This document shows positions 9,489 to 18,042 of a DNA stretch of 64,000 bases, in pieces. The translations under genes and the position numbers were made by a program. The stretch spans positions 941,254 through 1,005,253 of the forward strand of contig NZ_VYIX01000001.1 in the NCBI RefSeq assembly GCF_009755885.1. Direction: 5' to 3'. Below the pieces are notes generated by a model. That model worked only from the letters and a program-made list of their open reading frames with translations. It did no database searches and was not told where the DNA came from. Source of the stretch: Brachyspira sp. SAP_772 (lineage in GTDB: Bacteria > Spirochaetota > Brachyspiria > Brachyspirales > Brachyspiraceae). Each line of letters opens with the position of its first letter. Positions within the stretch are counted from its first letter, which is position 1.

Positions 9489-10955
9489 ATGATTAGAAAA
9501 CTATTTTGTATTATTTTGATAACATCATTTTGTGCAAATCTATTTTCACAAATCACAGATAATGAAATAACAGAAAAGTATATAAAAGAAAATATCGCTG
9601 TATTTGAAATACAAGATGTCTCTACAGGCTATAGCAAAGATTTGGGTAATAAGGTTACAACTTTAATAGAAAATGCCCTCACTAGAATGAAAAGGTTCAA
9701 TATAGTAGATAGAAAAAATCTAGATAAATACCTAAAAGAAATGGAGCTTCAATTAACAGGCATCACAGATGAACAAGTGATAGAAATGGGAAAGATATAT
9801 GGATACAGCAAAGCAATCACAGGAAAAATAACACATTCAAGTACCAGATTTGATTATGACAGCTATGACGGAACAGGAACAATATATGCTGATGTAGATT
9901 TGGTTTTGCAGATAGTTGATGTTTCTACAACAAAAATATTATACTCTTCAAAAGTAAGTGGTTCTAGCTTTTATTCTATAGACAGATATCCATCACAAGC
10001 TTTTAGAGATGCGGCTATTGATGAAGCTTGTAATGATTTGGTTTATAAAGTAAGTGACAAAATGAGAAATATTTTTAAAATAACTTTAAAAATATCTGAT
10101 ATTACAGATGGAAATATTATACTTTTGGCAGGATATGATCATGGACTTAATAAAAATACAAGATTTAAAGTATATTCACAATCTGAAGATATAGTTCTAC
10201 CATCTGGAAATGTTATAGAAGGCACATATAAAGAAAAAGGTACTTTAAGAATAAAAGACATGGGAAGCGAATATTCTATAGCAACAGTATCAAGAGGAAG
10301 GAATATACAAGTTGGTGATATTGTAAGAGAAACATATATAGGAAATTTTATTTTTGGGTTTAATATAAATTATGCTTCATATAAAATCAATCCCTTAGTA
10401 AAAGAATTTCAGTCTACAAACTCTACAGGCAAAATAAAAGTAAATCTAAATAAAAATGACTATGCTTTAGGAATGCATCTTAAATTCGGGTATGATTTTC
10501 AGCTATTTTCCCCTAATATAAGCATGGGTTTATTATTTGGAGATTTCTTCAAAACTAGCTATGGAATTGATACTAGATTTAATTTTGATATAAACATAAA
10601 AATATATCAGGAAATAGTGAAATTTGTATTTACTCCATATGTAGGAGTTGGTGTAACTTTCACAGATATAGGCGAAGTATATGGCGGAGATTACAAAAAT
10701 GGAAGTCTATTAATACCAAACGGCACTAAAATACGATCAACCGACATAATGCTAGGTATTGGACTTTTAGCAAATATACAGTATAATATAACCGATACAT
10801 TAGGAATTAATTTAGCTGGCGGATATAGATTTTATACAAAGCCTATTAATGCTGGTACATATTATGAAGATAATAGCTTTAGTATGCCCGAAGAAATACA
10901 AACGGTTAATCTTACAGGCTTAGAGTTTATGGTAGGAATATATGGACTTTTTTAA
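9489..10955 (+). CDS. Exported CsgG/LpoB-like domain protein with predicted barrel-like C-terminus
   Basis: The 488-residue protein starts with a signal peptide (MIRKLFCIILITSFCANLFSQ). Residues about 35-205 resemble the CsgG/LpoB-type fold: IAVFEIQDVSTGYSKDLG, then IENALTRMKRFNIVDR, and a helix ending MGKIYGYSKAITGKI. The C-terminal 200 residues have alternating aromatic/glycine strands (for example GFNINYASYKI and GLLANIQYNITDTLGINLAGGYRFYT), which suggests an outer-membrane barrel or beta-sandwich. A role in outer-membrane assembly or secretion is possible but not shown. The next exported protein overlaps its end by 14 bases and may act with it. Confidence 0.7.
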   Translation: MIRKLFCIILITSFCANLFSQITDNEITEKYIKENIAVFEIQDVSTGYSKDLGNKVTTLIENALTRMKRFNIVDRKNLDKYLKEMELQLTGITDEQVIEMGKIYGYSKAITGKITHSSTRFDYDSYDGTGTIYADVDLVLQIVDVSTTKILYSSKVSGSSFYSIDRYPSQAFRDAAIDEACNDLVYKVSDKMRNIFKITLKISDITDGNIILLAGYDHGLNKNTRFKVYSQSEDIVLPSGNVIEGTYKEKGTLRIKDMGSEYSIATVSRGRNIQVGDIVRETYIGNFIFGFNINYASYKINPLVKEFQSTNSTGKIKVNLNKNDYALGMHLKFGYDFQLFSPNISMGLLFGDFFKTSYGIDTRFNFDINIKIYQEIVKFVFTPYVGVGVTFTDIGEVYGGDYKNGSLLIPNGTKIRSTDIMLGIGLLANIQYNITDTLGINLAGGYRFYTKPINAGTYYEDNSFSMPEEIQTVNLTGLEFMVGIYGLF

Positions 10956-11541
10956 AAGCATAATACTATTTTTATTGTTTGCTAAAATATCTTTTGGTGC
11001 TTTTTATTTTGCACCTTCTACAAATATGCCTAGCACTAATAGTACAGAGAGTAAAGCACCTATCATAGAAAATACTGAAACACTTAGCTCTGAATATAGC
11101 ATAGATACCAATAGTGTTAAATCTATATTTGAAATGAAAGGAACAAATATTATAAATCAAAATGGCGTTATAAGCTCATCTGTCATACCAGAAGATGCAT
11201 ATAGAAGCCATCCTTTTAGATATACAGAAGTAACTTTTATATTGGCTGGATTTTTATCATATAGTTATGCTTCAGTTATAGTATTTGGACTTGATACCAT
11301 AGAAAACTCATTTGTTCAGCCATCAACAAGCGGAAGATCAAGATATAAATCTTTATGGATATCTGCTACAATATTTGAAGTTACAGCTGCAGTTATATTT
11401 GGAGCTACAGTTGCATATGATAGTTATCAAAGGATATATGGTAAGAAAAAAGATGGTTTAAGTTTTAATTTTGTGCCGTATTATGAACCGTTTCAAAATG
11501 ATGCTGGATTTATGTTCACATTGAACTACCCTTATAAGTAA
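10942..11541 (+). CDS. Hypothetical exported/membrane protein, partner of the CsgG-like gene
   Basis: I do not recognise the family. The 199-residue product has a hydrophobic leader (MDFFKSIILFLLFAKISFGA) that is probably cleaved. A polar Ser/Thr/Asn-rich region follows, then two hydrophobic segments around residues 95-115 (FILAGFLSYSYASVIVFGL) and 133-155 (ATIFEVTAAVIFGATVAYD). Its start lies inside the CsgG-like gene (14-base overlap), so the two are likely translated together. The 3' end overlaps the convergent gene at 11516 by 26 bases. Confidence 0.6.
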   Translation: MDFFKSIILFLLFAKISFGAFYFAPSTNMPSTNSTESKAPIIENTETLSSEYSIDTNSVKSIFEMKGTNIINQNGVISSSVIPEDAYRSHPFRYTEVTFILAGFLSYSYASVIVFGLDTIENSFVQPSTSGRSRYKSLWISATIFEVTAAVIFGATVAYDSYQRIYGKKKDGLSFNFVPYYEPFQNDAGFMFTLNYPYK

Positions 11542-12016
11542 CTACACTATTACTATGCTTCTTTATAAACATATGTCTATTAACAAATAATACATAAATA
11601 GCAAAGCTTATTGCTAAAAATATAGCCAAAATAATAACGCCCCTAGAATTAATTGTAGCCATCTCTGTATTATTATCTACATATTCTTCCGAGTTATAAT
11701 AAGAATTATTATCATTATTATCACGTATAATTTTTATAATTTTTTCATTTTTAGAACTATCTAAATATCCAAAAGTTTTGGCATAAGAAAGTATATATTC
11801 TCTATCATTTGTAAGTCTATCTATAGTATTTAATATTTTTTTCTTTTTTCTATCAAGTTCTTCTATTCTTGCTCTCTTTTTTTCCACAGCCTGTTTTTGC
11901 TTATCTATGCTAATAAACCCCTTAGAACTAAACACGAATAAAAAAATAATCAACGCTAAACCAACTACTATTATACCATAAAAAATTTCTGCTCTGAGCC
12001 TTATATTTAATTGCAT
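11516..12016 (-). CDS. FtsB/DivIC-like septum formation initiator protein
   Basis: Proteins of this family are small bitopic division factors in the FtsQLB complex. The 166-residue protein has a membrane segment at about 12-30, then a basic coiled coil (KQKQAVEKKRARIEELDRKK) and the family motif LTNDREYILSYAKTFGYL (about residues 66-83). It differs from the usual form in having an acidic/Asn-rich stretch and a second membrane segment (GVIILAIFLAISFAIYVLFV) near the C-terminus, which would return the end to the cytoplasm. Function is inferred from domain order. Confidence 0.65.
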   Translation of the reverse strand: MQLNIRLRAEIFYGIIVVGLALIIFLFVFSSKGFISIDKQKQAVEKKRARIEELDRKKKKILNTIDRLTNDREYILSYAKTFGYLDSSKNEKIIKIIRDNNDNNSYYNSEEYVDNNTEMATINSRGVIILAIFLAISFAIYVLFVNRHMFIKKHSNSVVTYKGSSM

Positions 12017-12094
12017 AATTATTAGAACCTTATAAAATATACACTTTATTATCGGAAGTAATATCTAAAAATTAATTGCTACAATATTAAAATA

Positions 12095-12808
12095 TCAATA
12101 TTCTACTATTTTTTCTCCATATTCTAGTCTTAATTTCCTATCAGCCATACTCGCAATAGATAAAGAATGCGTTACAATGATTAAAGTAGATGAAGTTTTT
12201 TTAGTCATATCCCATAAAATCTCTCTTATAATTTCAGCATTTTTTTTGTCTAAATTTCCTGTAGGCTCATCTGCCAACACAACCATTGGGCTATTAATTA
12301 AAGCCCTAGCAATAGCAACCCTCTGAGCTTCACCTCCTGAAAGCTCCCCTATTCTATGATGCATCCTGTCTTTAAGCCCAACCGTCTCAAGCAATTCTTC
12401 TGCCTTTAACCGTGCCCCTTTTTTATCATATTTTAACATTAAAGCAGGTATCATCACATTTTCTATAGCACTAAACTCTCCAAGCAAATTATGAAATTGA
12501 AACACATATCCCAAAGATTTATTCCTAAACTTAGCCAATTGCCCCTCATTCATTTTTCCTATATTGTTACCATTTATATTGATGCTTCCAGATGTAATGT
12601 CATCTATACCGCCTATGAGGTTTAAAAGTGTAGTCTTACCGCTTCCAGATTCCCCTGTAATAGCCAATATCTCATTTTTATAAATATCTAAACTTATAGA
12701 TTTTAATACTTCAACTTTTGGAGGGCCCATGTATGTTTTTACTAATTTATCTATAGTTATTAAAACTTCTCTATTAATATTACTACTATTCATTTTATTA
12801 TTATTCAT
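12095..12808 (-). CDS. lolD: ABC transporter ATP-binding protein LolD-like
   Basis: The 237-residue ATPase has Walker A GESGSGKTT, signature LSGGEAQR, Walker B VVLADEPTGNLD and the H-loop VTHS. These match the MacB/LolD group. Directly upstream is a LolC/E-type permease (8-base overlap), so the pair most likely releases lipoproteins from the inner membrane for transport to the outer membrane. The start at 12808 gives MNNNKMNSSNINREVLI; an internal ATG (M6) is also possible. Confidence 0.88.
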   Translation of the reverse strand: MNNNKMNSSNINREVLITIDKLVKTYMGPPKVEVLKSISLDIYKNEILAITGESGSGKTTLLNLIGGIDDITSGSININGNNIGKMNEGQLAKFRNKSLGYVFQFHNLLGEFSAIENVMIPALMLKYDKKGARLKAEELLETVGLKDRMHHRIGELSGGEAQRVAIARALINSPMVVLADEPTGNLDKKNAEIIREILWDMTKKTSSTLIIVTHSLSIASMADRKLRLEYGEKIVEY

Positions 12809-14111
12809 ATCTTAACACCTCGGCAGGTTTATATTTGCTTGCTATATATGCAGGTATTATAGCAAATAAAACAGAAAGTAAAAACGATATAGAAGCAACC
12901 ATAAAAACTTGTGAAAAACGTATTATTGAAGGAAGCCCATTACTTACATAATAAATATCAGGAGGGAAGAAATCAGGTATTATAGGTACACTTATAGAAG
13001 GACTTATATGTGCAGGTATAAACCATATAATACTTACTATAGATTGTAAAAATGCCCTTATAAACTCTAAAGTTTCATTTACATAACTTGCAAGAAGTAT
13101 TCCAAATATCACTCCCAAAATAGTGCCAACTCCTCCTATTATAGCCCCCTCCAAAAAGAATACTTTAGCTACATTTGAAGGTCTTAAGCCTAGTGTCTTT
13201 ATTATAGCAATATCTCTTCTTTTATCTTTAACGAATATTATTTGGCTTGATGCTATGTTGAGAGCTGCTATTAGTATAATAAAAGATAATATTAAACCAA
13301 GCATAAGCTTTTCTGTATGAAGTGCCTGAAAAAAGTTTCTGTCAAAAAGCATCCAAGGCATAACATTATAAAATTGCTTTAATGATAAATCTATGTCTTT
13401 TGCAACTTTGTCAGCACTAAAAAAATTATTTATCTTTACAGCTACCCCCGTTACAGCACCATCATAACCAAGCATTGACTGCCCTGTTTTTAGAGGCACT
13501 ATTACCATTTTACTATCATATTCATAATATCCTGTTTTGTATATTCCCTTTATTGTAAAAGTTGTCTTTTGAGGTCTAAAGCCTTTTTCAAAACTTCCAG
13601 AAGCAGAAACTATATCAATAGTGTCCCCCACAGATAAAGCATAATCATCTGCCATCTCAGAGCCTATTAAAGCATCATTAGTACCTAAATTTTTATTGTC
13701 CCCCTCAATAAAATTGAAATACTTAATAAAATCCCTGTCTTTTGTAAATATATCATCTTCAAATGAACGAACTGTAATAAGCGTAGTAAAAGTATATGTA
13801 CGCATTATTGAAGGAAGAACTATATAAGGGTAAATACTAGTTATATCTTTATTGTCTTTAATATTATCTACAACATACTCATAGTTTAGAAGAGGCTGAT
13901 CCCCATAGGCACTAATATTTATATGTGCCCTCATTCCAAGTATTTTATCTCTTATATCGTCTTGAAAGCCATTCATAACAGATAATACAGTAATCATAAC
14001 CATATCGCCCACAAGTATGCCTAGTATACATATCACTGTAATTATAGAAACAAATGAAAACTTCTTTTTAGCTTTTAGGTATCTCACACCTAACATTAAT
14101 TCTAATCTCAA
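12801..14111 (-). CDS. lolC: Lipoprotein-releasing ABC permease LolC/LolE
   Basis: The permease has an N-terminal membrane helix (VSIITVICILGILVGDMVMI), a large periplasmic domain (MacB-PCD type) and three C-terminal helices, the FtsX/LolCE layout. The open frame runs up to 14294, but those 61 extra codons lie in intergenic sequence and repeat A and look non-coding. I place the start at a TTG (14111), which has GGAG seven bases upstream and gives MRLELMLGVRYLKAKKK, the usual LolC/E beginning; ATG 14096 is an alternative. At 436 residues it matches the family. Only one permease gene is present, so it may form a homodimer. Confidence 0.85.
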   Translation of the reverse strand: MRLELMLGVRYLKAKKKFSFVSIITVICILGILVGDMVMITVLSVMNGFQDDIRDKILGMRAHINISAYGDQPLLNYEYVVDNIKDNKDITSIYPYIVLPSIMRTYTFTTLITVRSFEDDIFTKDRDFIKYFNFIEGDNKNLGTNDALIGSEMADDYALSVGDTIDIVSASGSFEKGFRPQKTTFTIKGIYKTGYYEYDSKMVIVPLKTGQSMLGYDGAVTGVAVKINNFFSADKVAKDIDLSLKQFYNVMPWMLFDRNFFQALHTEKLMLGLILSFIILIAALNIASSQIIFVKDKRRDIAIIKTLGLRPSNVAKVFFLEGAIIGGVGTILGVIFGILLASYVNETLEFIRAFLQSIVSIIWFIPAHISPSISVPIIPDFFPPDIYYVSNGLPSIIRFSQVFMVASISFLLSVLFAIIPAYIASKYKPAEVLRYE

Positions 14112-14198
14112 AAGAAAACTCCAAAAAATTAAAAGTAATTTAGTTGATGATTTAATTATACTGAAAATTTTTAACTTTGTCAAAAAATCTATTTTAAG

Positions 14199-14412
14199 TT
14201 TTTTGTTTGTGGTGGCTTTGCCCCATGCGAAGCGTGCCCAGAGGGTACACACCCCCACTTCTTTTGGTGACCCAAAGAAGCAAAAAGACTGCATTTTGAT
14301 GAAGTATTACTTATGTATAATCAAAATACAATATATTGTTTATATATATATCTAAATATAAAGCTAAAAACTTGCACTTTTTGCAACTTTTTGCGGCGGG
14401 AAAAAGTTGATA
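14199..14412. repeat. Nested-palindrome intergenic repeat, copy A
   Basis: Two modules lie in the 363-bp gap between the exchanger and lolC. Module 1 (14199-14298) carries GGTGGCTTTGCCCC, a GC-rich insert with GCGAAGCGTGCCC, then CACCCCCACTTCTTTTGG and its complementary CAAAGAAGC arm, ending GACTGCATTTT. Module 2 (14370-14412) is CTTGCACTTTTTGC followed by GCGGCGGGAAAAAGTTG. Related copies are at B to H. The rest of the gap is AT-rich. Confidence 0.8.
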
Positions 14413-14474
14413 AAATATATATAAAAATAATATAGTTGTTTATTTATATATAAATAATAATTTTTAAACCATGT

Positions 14475-15479
14475 TTACACAGAAGTAGTTTTTAATAAGT
14501 ATAATACATAAAATATATACACTACTAAAAATATAATTCCCTTTACATTTGTTAAACTTCTTCCTCTAAAAGTAAATAACAATAATATTAAACCGCTTAA
14601 AACCATAATAACATAGTCTATTAAATAATTTTGTGCAGCAGGAAGCACTATTCCTCCAAACTTAAATGAAGCTATAGAAGATATGCCAAGCACAGCACCA
14701 ACATTAAAAATATTGCTTCCAACAATGTTTCCTATAGATATATCAGCCTCTTTCTTTGAAGCAGCTATCACACTTGTAACTAACTCTGGTATGCTTGTAC
14801 CAACAGCAACAACTATAAAACCAATAATATGCTCGCTTATAAAATTCCTAAATATTCCAGTAACACCTTTCAAAAATATATCAGACCCCACAGCAAGAGC
14901 AAATATTGACAGCACAATTTTAAATATAGCCCTAGATATACTATATGTCTTTGTAGATGATGATACTTCTTTTTCAAATATAGCAAGCTCATCTTTATCT
15001 TTAGAGACAACAGTATATAAATAATAAACATATATGCATAGCAAAACTAAAAGTATTACACCCTCTACAACAGATATCTTATCACCAATTAAACTCTTAG
15101 TATTAAAATTAAATAAAGTAACAAATAATACAGCATATATTATAAACATAGAAAGCATAGATACATGATAAGATTTTTTGCCCGCAGACATATTCATAAA
15201 TAAAGCAGATACCCCAAGCACAAATACTATATTAAATATATTACTCCCAATAACATTACCAACCGCAATAGCACTCTCTCCCCTCACAGCACCAAACAAA
15301 CTAACAAAAAGTTCAGGCATAGATGTACCCATTGCAACAACAGTAAGCCCTATCACTATAGGAGGAATTTTTAATCTGTTTGCAATCATCACGCTCCCAT
15401 CAACTATATATGTGCCTCCAAGATATAATAGAAGTATCCCCGCAACTGTAAAAACTATATATAATAAAATATTTGTCAT
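14475..15479 (-). CDS. Calcium/sodium antiporter (YrbG/CaxA-like)
   Basis: The 334-residue membrane protein consists of two repeated halves. Each holds the alpha-repeat signature of the cation/Ca2+ exchanger superfamily: GTSMPELFVSL with GNVIGSNIFNI in the first half and GTSIPELVTSV with GNIVGSNIFNVGAVLG in the second. These acidic and asparagine residues form the ion-binding site. About ten membrane segments are visible. The likely role is export of Ca2+ against Na+ entry in the inner membrane. The next gene on the same strand (15495-16106) is 15 bases upstream, so the two may be co-transcribed. Confidence 0.9.
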   Translation of the reverse strand: MTNILLYIVFTVAGILLLYLGGTYIVDGSVMIANRLKIPPIVIGLTVVAMGTSMPELFVSLFGAVRGESAIAVGNVIGSNIFNIVFVLGVSALFMNMSAGKKSYHVSMLSMFIIYAVLFVTLFNFNTKSLIGDKISVVEGVILLVLLCIYVYYLYTVVSKDKDELAIFEKEVSSSTKTYSISRAIFKIVLSIFALAVGSDIFLKGVTGIFRNFISEHIIGFIVVAVGTSIPELVTSVIAASKKEADISIGNIVGSNIFNVGAVLGISSIASFKFGGIVLPAAQNYLIDYVIMVLSGLILLLFTFRGRSLTNVKGIIFLVVYIFYVLYLLKTTSV

Positions 15480-15494
15480 CTATAAAAATATCCT

Positions 15495-16106
15495 TTAATT
15501 GTTATCTGAATTATTATTATTTTCTGTATTGTCAGCAGCCTCTATATTAGCTTTATCACTGTTATCATCATTTTTATTATTTTTTTTGGCTATAATAGAT
15601 ATTATTAAATAAATTACAAATATTATAAGTATTGCTATTATTAAAGCCGTAGAAAACCATAATGGAAATAATACCCAAACCCAACTCCATGTAACAGCAT
15701 TAAAAAGTTTTAGTATTATAAATATAAAAGTTAAGAATGTAAAAAATGCAACCGCTATATTGAGAATAGGTAATTTATTTTTTGTTTGTGTGCTTAGCTC
15801 ATTTGTTTTTGAATTGTCTTCGGAATGGCTTTCAGTATTCTCTGTATTATCTGTTTTATCATTGTCTATTTCTTTATCTTTCTTAAAAAACAATGAGTAA
15901 AAAATAATAGTACCTACAATTAAAATCGCTTCCAAAATTAGAAGCAATACAATATCTCTCCAATTAAAAGTAATAGTTTTACTCAAGTTTAATAAACTTA
16001 ATGCTATTATAAGCATAGGTAAAAGTTTGCAAGAAATATTTAAAAGATTCTTTAAAAAATATAAACTAGCCATTGTAAATACATTTTTTATAGTATTAGC
16101 TTTCAT
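15495..16106 (-). CDS. Hypothetical four-helix membrane protein with Asn/Asp-rich tail
   Basis: The 203-residue protein has four hydrophobic segments (about residues 15-35, 50-72, 112-135 and 145-170). Between helices 2 and 3 is an acidic loop (KDKEIDNDKTDNTENTESHS), and the C-terminus is a low-complexity Asn/Asp run. The TWSWVWVLFPLWF motif before the last helix resembles small bacterial proteins annotated as transmembrane fragile-X-F-like; that link is tentative and gives no function. A start with GTG-like spacing is not needed, since the ATG at 16106 follows an AGGTG-like site. Confidence 0.55.
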   Translation of the reverse strand: MKANTIKNVFTMASLYFLKNLLNISCKLLPMLIIALSLLNLSKTITFNWRDIVLLLILEAILIVGTIIFYSLFFKKDKEIDNDKTDNTENTESHSEDNSKTNELSTQTKNKLPILNIAVAFFTFLTFIFIILKLFNAVTWSWVWVLFPLWFSTALIIAILIIFVIYLIISIIAKKNNKNDDNSDKANIEAADNTENNNNSDNN

Positions 16107-16261
16107 AATAAAACACCTAATATTATTTTTTTATTTATTATAATGATATTTTTAATTAAATTCAAATTATATAAACTTAAAAATAATCAAGTTAAGAGAC
16201 TAATTTCCGACTAATTAACATAATACAATATAATAAAGAAACATAAAAAGGATAAAAAAAT

Positions 16262-16573
16262 ATGCAAATTTTTAGCGTAGACTACTTACCTACAAACAAT
16301 TATGAACTATTAGGTTTGGTTAAAGGTAATATTGTACAATCAAAACATATAGGAAAAGATATATTAGCTTCTTTAAATACATTAGTAGGAGGCGAAGTAA
16401 CAAGCTATACAGAAATGATAAACGAAGCAAGAGATATAGCTACAAACAGAATGATAGAAGAGGCTAAAAAACTAGGAGCCAATGCAATAATAGGAGTTAA
16501 TTACAGCACTTCTTCAGTATTGCAAGGCACTACAGAGGTTGTTGCTTACGGCACAGCTATTTTATTAAAATAA
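16262..16573 (+). CDS. YbjQ/UPF0145-family protein
   Basis: This 103-residue protein matches the small YbjQ family (also called heavy-metal-binding domain, DUF74). It has the GLVKGNIVQSKHIGKDI segment, a central helix with EARDIATNRMIEEAKKLGANAIIGVNY, and a final strand TEVVAYGTAILL. The family forms pentameric rings of unknown function. An AAAAAGGA ribosome site is eight bases before the ATG. It lies 44 bases upstream of the LOG-family gene on the same strand. Confidence 0.85.
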   Translation: MQIFSVDYLPTNNYELLGLVKGNIVQSKHIGKDILASLNTLVGGEVTSYTEMINEARDIATNRMIEEAKKLGANAIIGVNYSTSSVLQGTTEVVAYGTAILLK

Positions 16574-16617
16574 AAAATTAATTAAAAAAACGAAATTTTT
16601 TTAAAAAAGGAAATAAA

Positions 16618-17277
16618 ATGAGAAGACAAAGCACAGAATTTGAAGATTTAGATATGAATGAAGAGGCATGGCGTATATTTAGAATAATGGGCGAGTTCGT
16701 TGATGGTTTTGAAACTATGTCTATATACAACAATGCTGTTACAATTTTTGGAAGTGCAAGAACAAGTCCGGATCATCCGCATTATAAATTAGCATATGAA
16801 ACTGCAAAACTATTAGCAGAAAATAAATATGATATCATCACAGGCGGCGGCCCCGGAATAATGGAAGCAGGAAATAGAGGAGCTTTTGATGCCAATGGAA
16901 ACTCTATTGGTTTATGCATAGAATTGCCTTTTGAGCAGAGAACTAATCCTTATGTAAAAGAAGAAATTAAGTTTAGATATTTCTTTGCTAGAAAAGTGAT
17001 GTTTGTAAAATATGCTAAGGCTTTAATTGTATTTCCGGGCGGTTTTGGTACTATGGATGAAATGTTTGAAACACTTACATTAGTACAAACTAAAGTATTG
17101 AAAAAAATACCAATAATTGTAGTTGATAAAGAATTTTATACTGGGCTTATGAATTGGATAGAAAAAGATATGATTAATGAAAAGTATATAGATAAAGAAG
17201 ATTTAGATCTCATGTATCATACTGACGACCCTAAAGAGGTACTTAGTATAATTAATAATTTTTATAATAAAAAATAA
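16618..17277 (+). CDS. LOG-family (TIGR00730) nucleoside 5'-monophosphate phosphoribohydrolase
   Basis: LOG-type enzymes hydrolyse nucleotide or cytokinin-type monophosphates to base and ribose 5-phosphate and are often misnamed lysine decarboxylases. The 219-residue protein carries both signatures: GGGPGIMEAGNRGA (about residues 78-91) and PGGFGTMDEMFE (about 140-151). The first half supplies the Rossmann-like fold, with VTIFGSARTSPDHPHY. A GGAAA ribosome site precedes the ATG. The natural substrate in this organism is unknown. Confidence 0.88.
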   Translation: MRRQSTEFEDLDMNEEAWRIFRIMGEFVDGFETMSIYNNAVTIFGSARTSPDHPHYKLAYETAKLLAENKYDIITGGGPGIMEAGNRGAFDANGNSIGLCIELPFEQRTNPYVKEEIKFRYFFARKVMFVKYAKALIVFPGGFGTMDEMFETLTLVQTKVLKKIPIIVVDKEFYTGLMNWIEKDMINEKYIDKEDLDLMYHTDDPKEVLSIINNFYNKK

Positions 17278-17283
17278 AAAATT

Positions 17284-17874
17284 ATGTATAAAGTTTTTGT
17301 AATTATTTTTATTTTCAGCAACTTTCTATTTGCACAATTAAAAGGATTTCCAGAGTTTTTTAATTTGGACGGATATAAAACTCTTAAGTTTGGCATGAAC
17401 ATAGAAGAAGTTAATAACAAAATTACAAATTATAATACAGACTTATATGCTGACTTTCATCAAGAAGTTCAATTAAATGAAAACACTGTTTTAAACATAT
17501 ATAAAAACATTGATGATAAGTTGGCATATTATTTATATTTTTATAATGATTATCTTTATAGAATAGAAGTATGCAATCATATAGGATATAGCTATAACAA
17601 CAACGATTTCTACTACCCTTCTGAGGCAACAGATATAGAAAATATAAAAGAAAAAATAACATTCAAATATGGCAATTCATCTTCTACAGACATAAAATAT
17701 TATTCATACTACAATAAACCTTTTGAAGAATACACTATATGGTGGTATTCAGATTTATCAAGCGTATCATTATATGTAAAGCCTGATTTAAATAGTTTAG
17801 AGAAAGCTATAAAATTATATTCTTATAGGCTTTCTTTTTATGATGAAATGAAATTAAAAGAAATATATAAATAA
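17284..17874 (+). CDS. Hypothetical exported protein
   Basis: I do not recognise this family. The 196-residue product starts with a signal peptide (MYKVFVIIFIFSNFLFA) and then a soluble domain rich in Tyr and Asn. The stretch GYKTLKFGMNIEEVNNKI is like the first helix of small periplasmic proteins that recur in spirochaetes, a weak resemblance only. It begins six bases after the LOG gene, so it is probably in the same transcript. No clear ribosome site precedes its ATG. Confidence 0.6.
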   Translation: MYKVFVIIFIFSNFLFAQLKGFPEFFNLDGYKTLKFGMNIEEVNNKITNYNTDLYADFHQEVQLNENTVLNIYKNIDDKLAYYLYFYNDYLYRIEVCNHIGYSYNNNDFYYPSEATDIENIKEKITFKYGNSSSTDIKYYSYYNKPFEEYTIWWYSDLSSVSLYVKPDLNSLEKAIKLYSYRLSFYDEMKLKEIYK

Positions 17875-17966
17875 AAATATTATTAAAGCTTTATATAATT
17901 TTTTAGTAAATAAAACAAAAGAGCTCAATAAATATATTACTGCTAACAATATTACTTTTACAAGTA

Positions 17967-17994
17967 TTGACTTTTTTGTATTTTAATTTAACAT
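17967..17994 (+). promoter_or_regulatory. Probable glmS promoter
   Basis: TTGACT (17967-17972), a 16-base spacer and TAACAT (17989-17994) precede glmS by about 50 bases. The hexamers and spacing equal those before the CsgG-like gene. No glmS ribozyme or other conserved leader was recognised in the short leader. Confidence 0.6.
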
Positions 17995-18042
17995 AATTTT
18001 ATAAATATTTTTTAATTTTAATAAAATTTAAAGGATTTTAAT

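Noticed and set aside
14113-14294. N-terminal extension of lolC/E coding sequence
   Set aside because: The extension runs through intergenic and repeat DNA and gives a sequence unlike the family; a TTG start with a good ribosome site lies downstream.
17880-18042. glmS ribozyme or riboswitch before glmS
   Set aside because: The gap is AT-rich with a promoter and a leader of roughly 40 bases, too short for the ribozyme core.
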